A DNA stretch of 64,000 nucleotides, taken from positions 2,773,501 to 2,837,500 of the forward strand of contig JAHQIY010000005.1 of NCBI GenBank assembly GCA_019054805.1, given 5' to 3'. The position numbers were made by a program, and so were the translations under genes. This document shows positions 1-10,830 of the stretch, piece by piece; position 1 is the first letter of the stretch, and each line of letters begins with the position of its first letter. The stretch is from Brachionus manjavacas (Eukaryota > Rotifera > Eurotatoria > Ploima > Brachionidae). Below the pieces are notes generated by a model, which saw only the letters and a list, made by a program, of their open reading frames with translations, was not told where the DNA came from and ran no database searches.

Positions 1-440
1 TTGATTCGAAACCTGCTTTGTATTGCTCCACCAGTCTCACAACTTATGGAATAGAATGACTAAATCCTGTCCCAACATATCTCTCACTCAACTCAAAAAG
101 CCTTTTCGAGACTGTTAATAATTTAAGTTTATTAAAAGCCCCGTGATGTTGAAGGGAGGATCATATTTTAACTTAAGGATAGATCTGACTGTTGTATTCT
201 GAATTGCCTGTAGTTTTTTGATATTATTTTCTGAAAATGAATTCAAGCAAGGAAAAGAATAGTCTAAAATTGATCCGACTAATGATTTATATAGATTGCC
301 AAGTAAATTTTGATTTAGACTTCATTTTTTGTTTGACAGTATCTTAATAATTTGCAGCGTTCTCTAATTTCGTCTACCAGTATATTAAAACTTAACTTAG
401 AATCAAATTTAATACCAAGAAAAAATAGGGAAATATTTTA
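1..440 (-). pseudogene. Decayed LINE reverse-transcriptase C-terminal remnant
   Basis: Read on the minus strand, several short frames give recognisable pieces of the region downstream of a non-LTR reverse transcriptase: a FLGIKFDSKLSFN block near 400-421, a LVGSILDYSFPCL block with an IKKLQAIQNTTVRSILK block near 180-290, and an LSERYVGTGFSHSIP plus VRLVEQYKAGFE end near 1-100. The same blocks in the same order occur in the LINE at 15800-16300 (FLGIKFDQSL, IGSIIDYSFFIL, IQKLQVIQNTCFKSIY), so this is an older, inverted relative of that element. Stops and frameshifts separate the blocks and no continuous ORF remains. The element probably extends left of the window. Family assignment is good; the exact edges are not. 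Confidence 0.65.
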
Positions 441-2394
441 AAAAATAGGGCTATCTAGTTGAAAGTAATATTATAGTTTTTTGTCAGTCTCAACTTGAAT
501 AATTAGTTTTTTTAGATTAAATTTTGATTAAAAATTAATTATTTGAGTTCACAGGATTTCAGAATTCAATCATAATTTCCCATATTATTAAATTGACACA
601 AAATTCAATTAGGAATTCTAAACTTGGATAGCTAAAGTAAAAGTTTGAAAAAAACTGACACAAAATATTTTAGTTTAAGAAATTTAATAATTTTATTTGT
701 CGAGACTGATGATTCCTTATCAAATAATCTGAATCACTCAAATTCAATCAAAATAAATCCAGCAAATGCGCTGCATTTATCAAAATTTTCTATTTTGGAT
801 TTACTTCGTATCTCCGGAAGAAATTAATTCAAGATTTATGAAATAATTTTATTCTTAATCGAGCTACTTTAAGGCCTAATCACAAATTTTTATCAATTAC
901 CGGAATCAAAATGATAATCGCTCGATTTAAAAGAATCAAGATAAAAATGAATTCTTTAAATTCCTATTCAACTTTATTTTGCTTTTAAAAAATAAAATCT
1001 TTGAAAATCTTTGAAAATTTAAATAAAAAAATCATTGAGTTCAAAATTTTAATTTGATGACTTTAAATTTGAATTAGAGATAAGTTTATTTTTGAATAAA
1101 GTTATTTTTTGTATTTTTATAGAAATTATTCGCTTGCTAAAGTATAATTGAATCAAATTTTATAAATAAAAAAACCGAAAATAAGTAAATAATATAAATT
1201 TTTTTAAATAAAAATAAAATCTGATGAAAACTTGTTTAAAAATGTAAATCAAGCAAAAGAGTCTAAAATTTTTCATTCATGATTAACAAATTATTTCTAA
1301 TATTAAATGCACAAATGCTCGCTAAATGTTTAAAAATATCTTTTTTCAGCTAATTTAGTTTATTTATAATTTTTACTAAAAGCACTGATTAGAAATAAAT
1401 CAAATTTATTACGTTTGATTTTTAGCTTCAGAACTAGCTTGGATCTGAAGCTTCTTGCTCAGTGTTTATAAGATTTTAAAATGAATCCAAAACTACTAAG
1501 CTAAGCATTATGAAATTTTTGGTTTTCTTTCAAGGGCATTATAATGTTTTGAAGCCATCCAAGTATGATTACATTGTTGAATTTTCAATTTAACAAGCTA
1601 AACATTTTTATGATTATATTAGTTTATAACGCTAGATTTCAGAACGAAAAATAATTTTAAAATAGACTTTTAAACTTGTAAAATGAAAAATTTTGTATTA
1701 AATAAATCATAATGTAAAGTAATAAAAAAAATTCTTTTTCCTTAATCGAAGATATTCAAAATTTTTAAATAATAATTTTTCTAAAATGCTAAATCTTTTT
1801 ATATTTTTTTGAATTATTTTTAGTTTAAGATTAAATATTTTGAATGTATTGTCTGAGAAACAAACATCGGTTTTTTGAAATTCAGAATAAATGAAAATAC
1901 AGAATTAAAAAAAATTAGTTATGTGAATGTAACAAGATGCTACAAACATTGTTGCATCAATTTTTAAAGGTTTCAAACTGTTTTTATTAATTTTTCTAAA
2001 TAATTATGATCCTGAAAGAAACAGTAGCGGTATCTAAAATGATAAGAGCAAAACTAAACTTTGCTTGAAGAGATTTTGCAATTTTCCAACTGTTGGCCTA
2101 AACTGACCATGTGTTTAACCAATAAATCAATGGTCAAATTTCAAAAGTTTTCTTTGCATTGGTAATATTCAGACAATTGTCACTTTGTCATTTAAAATTG
2201 ACAATTGTCATTGCGAAAAGAAAGTACCAAAAATACGATAGAAGAGCTTCAACAGATGACTCTTTTCAAAGTATTTTGGAGATAGGTGACTTAATTCAAA
2301 ATTAGAATTAAGCATAAATTTCCACGAATTTGCTGGAATCCAAAATTTTTGGAAATTTTCGATATCTTACGTAAATTTTCTTTTGTAAAAAAAT
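441..2394. other. AT-rich non-coding stretch
   Basis: No gene is supported here. The only ORF above 60 codons (645-827) is low-complexity and has no splice or family support. A small inverted pair, GACAATTGTC, occurs near 2172-2210. Confidence 0.6.
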
Positions 2395-3178
2395 GGAAAT
2401 TTACCAGATTTTACAGAAATTTACGAAAATTTAAGTCAATTTTAGTAAATTCAAAAAAGGCCAAAAAACTTAGATTTTTCTCAATTTTCGTGTTTTTTTT
2501 TAATTTTAAGTAAATCTTTTTATTTTATTGAGGTTAAGTATTAATGAAATACTTTTTATCTCCTCTATTTCATCTGTATATATAACACTAAGTTATACAT
2601 TAAATCTTTTTTGGATTTGATTTCTGATATGGTTTGTTAAATGGTTTGTTGTTGACTTAATAATTACTAAAAATCATTTGCTTCATTTTAATTTACTATT
2701 CAAAAAACTCGATACCATTCTAGTCCCTATTTGTTTTCATTGTGATCTCAGTTAGATTCCAAATTATCAAAATCGTACAAGGACTCATGCAAAATTACAT
2801 TAGAAATGCTTGAGAACTCATGACATATGTTGACTGCGAATCTTATCTGAGATTCTTACAGGGGAGTTCAGTATATTTTACGATAAAACCGGATATTAAG
2901 GCGTTAATTGGATAGAAGCGCCATTCATTTTAGAATATAAATACTTAAAGTTTCGTGTGAAGATGCATTAAGTTTATTTTCAGAATCATCTGAATAATCA
3001 GCATCTCTTTTAAAACTCGGCGGCTTGAATTATTAACTTATATTTGATGAGTGGATTTTTATATAGAATCTAAAAAAAAACACGAAAATTGAGAAAAATC
3101 AAGGTTTTTTGGGCTTTTTTGAATTTACTAAAATTAACTTAAATTTTCGTAAATTTCTGTTAAGTCTGGAAAATTTCT
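2395..3178. mobile_element. Foldback / MITE-like inverted-repeat element
   Basis: Two arms of about 107 bp, 2395-2501 and 3072-3178, are inverted copies of each other with only scattered mismatches. Each contains a CTCAATTTTCGTG block on one strand and CACGAAAATTGAG on the other, then a TTTAGTAAATTC / GAATTTACTAAA block. The 570 bp between them has no ORF. This arrangement fits a non-autonomous DNA transposon or foldback element. I could not identify a target-site duplication, so the outer ends are uncertain and may reach a few tens of bases further out. Confidence 0.55.
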
Positions 3179-3977
3179 ATAAAATTTACAAAATTAAATT
3201 TACCTAAAATTTACTAAAAAAACACGAAACACAACAGTACTGTATAAAGAACTTAAGAAAAATTTTTGAAAATAATTTTGTATTTTAAATAATTAAAAAC
3301 AAAATCAAATTCAAATTATATTACATCTACTTGCAGTTCCTGAGAAAATTTTTGACAACTTTTTTTCTAAATTTCGCTTATTTGAAAAATTTTTCAATAA
3401 AAATATTATAAACTTAAAAGAAAAATTTCGTAAATTATAAGCTCATTCAATCAATGAAGATCGATAACATTTTAAATGAGCAGAACATTTACAAGCACCG
3501 AAAAATTTTAGAAATGGAAAAAAAATATGAATCATCAATGAATTCGAAAGCTTTTATTTTCAATAAGCATCCTTTGATTTAAGATTTGTTTGAAGTATTT
3601 AACAGATTTGTAAACATTAGCTTCAAAAAAATTTCACTCTTTTCAATAATTTTATTCTGATCAACAATTAAATTAAAAATTTTTTTTAGAAAATTCTCAA
3701 TTTTAATTATTAAATAAATAGTAAATTGATTGAGACCAAACTCGCATTATTAATCTCAACTCGATAAAAAATGATGCAAATCTAATTTAAAAGTTGGTTT
3801 TACGGCTCTGTACTATGAATTTTTAGAATTAAAAAAAAAATTAAATTTTTATATGCATAATTAATTTATTGATGATTCTGCAAATTAATAAAAAGGCGTC
3901 TGAAAGAAATTCAGACAAAGCGATATGCCTTATAATCATAATATGTTTGTATTATTTTATTTTCCCTGGCGACAATA
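3179..3977. other. AT-rich region upstream of PMCA copy A
   Basis: No ORF or RNA gene is seen. It should contain the 5' UTR and promoter of the gene starting at 3978, but I recognise no distinct promoter element. Confidence 0.5.
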
Positions 3978-6900
3978 ATGCACAAATTTCCCATAAATGC
4001 CAGAGAGCTGGCTGATTTAATGCAAGTCCAGCTCAAAAAAGAAGAACAGCAGGACCACCTTAATAAACACGGAAATATTGAAGGGTTATGTGCCAAGTTA
4101 CAAGTTGATATTAAAATCGGTCTCAAATCGGACGACAAAAATGACCTAGATTCCCGAATTTTACATTTTGGTCAAAACGAAATTCCCAAAATTCCATCTA
4201 AGTCTTTTTTTCACTTAATTTGGGAAGGTCTCCAGGATAAGACTCTAATAATTCTGATGATTAGTGCCCTAGTTTCGCTTACTTTATCGTTTTACCAAAT
4301 ACTATCTCAATCAGAAGAGAATCCAGAGGAAACTATCAATTTAGACTGGATTGAAGGTCTTGCAATTTTGTTCACAGTAATGGCCATTGTTTTAGTGGTA
4401 GCATTTAATGACTGGAGTAAAGAAAAACAATTTAGAGGACTTGAGTCAAAAATCGATTCAGAACAGAAGATTCATGTGCTTCGCAGTGGACAAATTATTC
4501 AACTTCCAGTCAAAGATATCCTTGTAGGTGATATTTGTCAAATATTCTACGGACACTTGGTACCTGCTGATGGTCTGGTGGTTGAGTCGAATGATTTGAA
4601 AGTGGACGAGTCCAGTTTGACTGGAGAGGCAAATTTGATCAAAAAGAGTGTCGAACAACCAATGCTGTTCTCTGGCACCCATGTAATGGAAGGAAGTGGC
4701 AAAATGCTGGTTACTGCAGTTGGCATTAATTCACAAACTGGTATAATAATGTCACTTTTGGGTGCTGCCAAAAAGCAAAGTCTTGCCAAAAAAAAAGGTT
4801 TTTTTTATATTTTTTCTAACCATTTTATCAAAAAGATGCTATTTTTAACTGATTGTCTTTAAAAAAAAAAATACAAAATTTTAAACTAGTTTAAATTAGA
4901 TAAAAAAATTGATGATGAAGAAATTGAATTGAGAGAAAAATTACAATATGATCAGATGGCTAGTGAAGTCAATATTGAAAAGAAGCAAAATTCTAACATT
5001 CAAAATAAGATAAAAAAGCTGATTCTCCGCTTAGGCTACATAGGAACAGCAATATCCATTTTGACGATTATAGTTTTGACAATTCGTTTTTTTATTAATC
5101 AGCACAGTCAAGAAAAAAACTTATCTGGTCCGGTTGTTATTTCTGCTTTAAGCAAATTTTTGATAATTGGAGTAACTATTTTGGTTGTCGCTGTACCGGA
5201 AGGTTTACCTCTAGCAGTAACTATTTCTTTTGCTTATGCAGTTAAAAAAATGATGAAAGACAACAATTTGGTGAGACACTTGGACGCATGTGAGACCATG
5301 GGCAATGCAACCGCTATTTGTTCGGACAAAACAGGAACATTGACAACAAACAGAATGACTGTGGTTCAGTGTTACATAAATGGAAAGTATTACGAAAATT
5401 TGCCAGACCCAAACGAACTGCCCGCTGTAGTTAGAAAAATGGTCGATGCTGGAATCTCGATCAATTCGAATTATGCGAGCAAATTGGAAAAGCCCGACAA
5501 ACCAAACCAACTGGCCACTCAACTTGGCAACAAGACCGAATGTGGTCTTCTCGGATTTGTGGAGTATTTGGGCGGCAATTACGCTTCAACAAGAGACAGT
5601 CATCCGACTAACACATTTGTTCACGTTTACACTTTCAACTCTGGCCGAAAGAGCATGTCCACTTGCATTCGACATCCAACTATTCCTGGAGCACTTCGTC
5701 TATTCACCAAAGGAGCATCTGAAATGGTGCTCAACAAATGCAAATATATCATGATTGGCGACAAAGTTAAAGACTTTACGCATGGTGACTTCAATGACAT
5801 AAACAAAAATGTGATAGAACCAATGGCTTGTGAAGGCTTGAGAACCATTTGTGTTGCTTACAAGGACTTTGTGCCGCCTGAGCACAGAAAACACGACTAC
5901 GAGCAAGTGCTCAAAGGCGACCTCAACTGGGATGAAGATGAAGCGAATTTGAACAATGGATTGACTTGTATTTGCATTTGTGGCATTCAAGATCCGGTCA
6001 GACCTGAAGTGCCCGAGGCCATCCGAAAGTGTAAGAGTGCAGGCATTGTTGTACGCATGGTAACTGGTGACAATGTGAACACGGCTCGTTCAATTGCTCG
6101 ATCTTGTGGCATCATTGGAGCAAACGACGACTTTTTGGTCTTGGAAGGAAAAGAGTTCAATCAAAGAGTCAAAGATGAGCATGGCGAAGTGTCGCAAGAA
6201 AAGGTTGATCAAATATGGCCTAAATTGAGAGTATTGGCCAGATCGTCGCCACAAGACAAATATGTTCTGGTCAAGCACATTATTTCGTCCAAATTGAATC
6301 CAAATCGTGAAGTGGTGGCTGTGACTGGTGATGGTACCAATGATGGTCCCGCGTTGAAAAAAGCCGATGTCGGCTTTGCAATGGGCATTCAAGGAACTGA
6401 TGTTGCCAAAGAGGCATCGGACATCATTTTGACTGACGATAACTTTAATTCAATTGTTAAGGCTGTTATGTGGGGAAGAAATGTCTACGACTCAATTGCA
6501 AAATTCTTGCAATTTCAAATGACTGTCAATTTGGTATCCGTTGTTACTGCATTTTTTGGAGCTTGTTTTGTAGGAGAAAGTCCTCTGAGAGCTGTTCAAA
6601 TGTTATGGGTCAATTTAATCATGGACACTTTGGCTTCATTGGCTTTGGCCACCGAACCCCCAACTGAAGATTTATTGAACAGAAAACCATACGGAAGAAC
6701 AAAAGCTTTGATTTCAAAAACTATGATTAGATTTATTTTTGGGAATGCTATTTATCAGTTAATTGTGATATTTGTTATTCTGTTTTACGGTCCACAGATA
6801 TTCGACATGGAAAATGGAATACCGGAAGACGCCACACACTTTAAACCTTCCCAACATTTCACAATGATCTTCAATAGTTTTGTTTTGATGACTATATTCA

Positions 6901-7252
6901 ATGAAATAAACTCAAGGAAAATTCACGGCGAAAAAAATGTTTTTAAAGGATTTTTTTCAAATAAAAAATTTTTTTTTCTTTGGTCTATTAGCCTTGTATT
7001 ACAAGTACATTTTTAATTTAATTTAAGCATTTTATTTCTGAAAAAAATTGAATTGTAATTGTTTTTTTAGATTATAATTGTTAATTTTGGAGGCAGCGCC
7101 TTTTCTTGTGAGAGAATTGGTCTAAATCATTGGTTTTATAGCTTCACTTTAGGATTTGGATTGCTTATATGGAATCAAGTGAGAAAGAACTAATATTTTT
7201 CTATAAAATTTTAATTTTATCATATAAGATTATCCAGTTTATTCCAGTGTAA
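3978..7252 (+). CDS. ATP2B: Plasma-membrane Ca2+-transporting ATPase, copy A (C-terminally short)
   Basis: P2B-type ATPase that exports Ca2+ using ATP. Exons 3978-4797, 4900-7004, 7071-7178 and 7229-7252 join in consistent phase (1, 0, 0) to give 1018 aa. Visible parts: N-terminal segment with two membrane helices (about residues 78-98 and 115-137), actuator motif LTGE, the phosphorylated Asp in CSDKTGTLT (Asp416, base 5325), nucleotide-binding KGASE, hinge TGDGTNDGP, and C-terminal helices running into FGLLIWNQ. The second and third exons match copy B (23272-27005) closely. The last exon is homologous at its start to the copy B exon beginning IVTSIPT (here IIQFIPV), but then hits TAA at 7250. 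The protein therefore lacks the cytosolic tail and calmodulin-binding region. I chose ATG 3978 because it aligns with the start of copy B. The ORF is intact, but expression is unknown and a decaying copy cannot be excluded. ATP2B is the vertebrate family name. Confidence 0.9.
5230..6517. repeat. Inverted near-identical tract shared with PMCA copy B
   Basis: Base-by-base reading against the reverse complement of 24314-25601 (also 1288 bp) finds only four differences. All are third-position and silent: GTT/GTC, ATA/ATT, TTC/TTT and GAG/GAA. Directly outside both ends the two genes differ at many positions, silent and coding. The tract covers the phosphorylation and nucleotide-binding domains. 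This pattern is best explained by recent gene conversion between the two inverted copies. Confidence 0.9.
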
Positions 7253-8359
7253 AAAATCACAAAAAAATCAATCGAAAATAATTTTGTATTTTTTAATTTT
7301 TGATTTTGATTTCTGATTTACGTTTTTTTTGGTCATATATTTAAATAAAAATTTTCTTGTATTTTATTAAAATCAAGCTAGATATAAATTCAGATTTAAG
7401 CCAGCGGACCCGCCTTAATTTATTCTCTTTTTAACTTTTGTTGGGCATCACGCAAAAAATACCCTAATAAAATTTTGAAGCAATATTTTAAATTGACAGA
7501 TGCTAAATAAAAATTGAAGTTTGATAACAAATTAAAGTTATAGCTTTTCTTTTACATGATTTGCGCATCTAAGAATTCTTAAGATGACTCATTTCTTTAT
7601 AAATTTAGGTCAAAAAACTGAATGCAGGACGATCACTCAGAATTTGAAGATTTTTTTGCTAAATTTTGATTTACTGTTTCTGACTGATTTACTCTGTTGT
7701 GGCACTCCATATAATTTTTATTTTATTTTCGTTGAGCTTTTGAAAAAGACCCTCTACAACAAATATTCTAACAACTTTTAAAATAGTGAATTTGCACTGG
7801 ATAATATTCAATTAAATACATGCGACAAATAGAATACTTAGGAGTCCATGTTCGAGTAAACCTGGACTTAAATAGAATTATAATCAAAAATTAATTAAGT
7901 GTAAAATATTATTGATTTGACACATGGATTTTTAGTAAATTTCAAGACAATAAAAAAATTTTTTTTATAAAAAATTATATGTTGATTGTGTTGTATTATT
8001 AAATATAACAAGAGTTTCTATTTAATCTTTATTTAAAAACTGAATACTGAAGCTCCCTTAAATTTAAATTTTTTTTAAAAATTCCATTTTATCTTACTTT
8101 AATACATTCTTTTTTATTCTATAAAATTTAAATCTGAGTTTATAAAAAATATTTCGTAGCTAAATATTTTAAATTAAAGACATAACACCACTTTTAACAA
8201 AACTAATCTTATTCGAGTAAGATTCGTTATTCTTATGTGATTCTCCCACCATATAATATTGTTTGAAGATAAACTTATAGCAGTAATTATGATAAAACTT
8301 CATTACATTGAAAGCAACGGTTATAAGTAAAGCTCAAAAAAAAATTCAAATTTTATAAA
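7253..8359. other. AT-rich intergenic stretch
   Basis: I looked for a further 3' exon of PMCA copy A resembling the copy B tail ([11 protein letters not shown] block) and found none. ORF 7584-7781 is low-complexity and unsupported. Confidence 0.6.
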
Positions 8360-9269
8360 ATGAAAAGTCTAACTTTTGCTTTTCTGATAGTCATCCTTTG
8401 TAAACTAAAAATGATTTTATTTTGACAATTTTTATATTATTTGTTTAGCTAACTGCGTTTTTTCACAAACCATTCAAACTGTTTTGAATAATGCAGGCTG
8501 TAATACTGGAGTTACGGCGGGTTTAGGTAAATACTTTTCTTCAAAAAAAATAAAAGCTTGATTACTATTTCACTAAAGCTTCTCAGTTGGTTGCTAAAAT
8601 GAATCAATTAAAACCCGGCTTCATGTCAAAGTATTAAGATAGAAAATTAAAAAATTCAATTTTATAAATATGTTTAGCTTGAAAGGTTTAACTAGAATTA
8701 ATCTAGGCTCGGCCGCTGCTGCCGTTCCTTATGCTCAAACGCAAACGGTATCTGCTATTAAAAAAGCTGTTGCGGCTAGAGTTGGAGTTACATTGACAAT
8801 TAATTCAGCTTTAAGGACTTTACCTCAGCAGTATTTTAATATTTTATTAATTAAGAATTAAATAAGACTTTTTCAAATAGACTTTTGCTTTATAAATGGT
8901 ACAGACTTGGAAAATGTGGAATAACTTTAGCTGCATCACCAGGTTCATCACCTCACGAAAGTGGCTATGGAGTTGACATAAGTGATTATTCTGGTTGGAT
9001 GAGTTATATGCAAACATATGGATGCTCATGGCAAGGATCCTCGGACGTATTTAAATATTAAATCTTTATTCTTAAATAATAACTTTTCCAAGGTGGTTCA
9101 TTTCAACTGCCCTGGAACATCATTGGGAAATACTTCTGTGCTTGCTTTTCAAAGATTATGGAACTGCAATAATCCAACTGATACTATTTCAGAAGATGGC
9201 TTATATGGTCCTCAAACCGAAGCCAGAGTTTTAAAATCACCAGCAAATGGATTTCCAAAAACTTGTTAA
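8360..9269 (+). CDS. Secreted VanY-like M15 metallopeptidase with peptidoglycan-binding-like tail
   Basis: Five exons, 8360-8399, 8449-8526, 8686-8830, 8881-9046 and 9093-9269, join in phase to 201 aa. Residues 1-19 form a signal peptide (hydrophobic FAFLIVIL core), so the product is probably secreted. The fold core has the M15 D-Ala-D-Ala carboxypeptidase zinc pattern: SPHESGYGVD (His113, Asp120) and SSDVVHF (His146), preceded by an INSALRTLPQQ segment typical of the family. Residues about 155-195 (VLAFQRLWNCN, DGLYGPQTEARV) look like a PGB_1 peptidoglycan-binding repeat. The family acts on bacterial cell-wall peptides, so a role in digestion or defence against bacteria is a reasonable inference. 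Such proteins are mainly bacterial; the introns and signal peptide indicate a gene settled in a eukaryotic genome, possibly after horizontal transfer. AATAAA-like signals follow at about 9345-9360. The exon 3 acceptor (GAAAG at 8685) is the least certain junction. Confidence 0.78.
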
Positions 9270-10385
9270 TCTTTAATTAATTAACTTAGTGGGTGGGTGG
9301 GATATTTAAAAAATCGCAACAATTTGGTTCTTCAATTTAATGTCGGAATAAAGGAATAAAAATGAAATTTTTTAAATATTTTTTAAAACAATTGATCATT
9401 ATTTTTTAAGTTTATTTGTTATTTAAATTTCTCTTTTATACTTTCTTTAATTAAAAAAAAATTATTTCATGATCTAATTGTTAATTTGTGTGTATTTTTC
9501 TTAATTGATAACCAAAGCCTCTTATATCAATATCTCTTTATTTATAACAAGGCTATCTTGAATTTTTACAGCTTAATTTTCTATTTTTCTCATTATCATA
9601 ACAACATTAAATAAATTTCTGAAAGTCAACTGTTTATTGTTGTAAATAAAATTGACGAATTGAAAAAAATATTCGATTTTTTCCTACTTAATTTTAAAAT
9701 AAAATTTTATATAAAAATTGAATTCAAATTTTAACTAATATAAAATTTGAATTGCAATTTAAACTAACATAAAATTTGATTTTTAATTTTAAATAAAAAA
9801 AATTAAAATTCCATAATTGACTTATAAAAAAGTACATAAAAAAGTCTAAATTTTATTCTAATTATTTTTTTATTAAAAAAAAAATTATATTTATTCGACT
9901 TAAACAGAACTATATTAAAAAAACGAAACTAGATTCAGAAAACTTTTCTTTTTGATTAAAATTTCTAAAAAAATTTACCCGTTTAGTTTATTGTTTCGAT
10001 TCTCAAATAAAAGCTTAATAATTTTATATTTTATATTCAAAATAAAATTCTATTATGCTTCATGTTTGAATTCATTTTTTTTCTGGGTATTAAAAAAAAC
10101 TAAAATTTAAAAAATAATATAATTATTCAAAAGTAAATTCACATGCTATTTATTTACAAAACTACAACATTATCTATTTCATTGTCATGTCAAGGAAAAC
10201 AATTGGTAAAAACCTTTTAACAAAAAAAATCTGCTTTCTTCACCCAAAAAAAAGATTTTCACAACCAAAAAAAAATTCCTGATCAAAAGTACTCAATTTT
10301 TGAAAAATGATTAAATTTATTTATAAATCAAAAAATGATTTTTACACTTAAAAAAAAAAATAAGTCTATTATTTAATTTTTACAG
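9270..10385. other. AT-rich intergenic stretch
   Basis: No gene seen. It contains a short GGGTGGGTGGG run near 9290 and A/T homopolymers. Confidence 0.6.
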
Positions 10386-10830
10386 TATTTTAAACTATTT
10401 TTTAGATTTTGGAAGTCTTCCTCAATTTTTTTGATCTACCTCGCTTGTTCTCTTTGGCAACTTCAACTCCAGTCTCAAGATCTATTACATCCTAAATTAA
10501 CTCGTCCTCATCTTTATTCACTTTTCTCGATCTACCGAGGTTTGGTATCATAGTTGTGAATCAAATCCTCGACTATATTCTATACCTTTGGAGTTAGACC
10601 ACAATGTTCGGATTGAATGAATTCGACATTATGTTTTTCCAAAGTATTCAAATAGTGTTTATGTAGCTTAGGGTCTCTATGTTTTAAACAAATACACAGT
10701 TTTGTTCTAAATGGACATTGTACTTCTTCAAGACAATTTTTAAAAGCACAAAAACCATACTTGACTCGCATTTAGTGATTAACTGTTCGTTTACAAATTT
10801 TACAAGCTACCAGTTATGATTTTTGGTATG
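10386..10830 (-). pseudogene. Cys-rich protein remnant of unknown family
   Basis: On the minus strand, ORF 10771-10580 reads MRVKYGFCAFKNC and on to CPFRTKLCICLKHRDP, with evenly spaced Cys and His residues that suggest a small zinc-binding module. The same frame continues upstream past one TAA with another CKIC motif (about 10795-10815). Downstream, other frames read an acidic stretch and then a basic RGRSKKLRKTSK end near 10390-10440, which resembles an AT-hook. Stops and frame changes interrupt it. I do not recognise the family; a transposon-associated zinc-finger protein is possible. Confidence 0.3.

Noticed and set aside
5211..6392. Several minus- and plus-frame ORFs (5211-5522, 5446-5754, 5627-5848, 5700-5990, 6090-6392) repeated in copy B at 24439-25605
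   Set aside because: They are shadows of the PMCA coding frame. They recur only because the two genes share the converted tract, not because they are conserved proteins.
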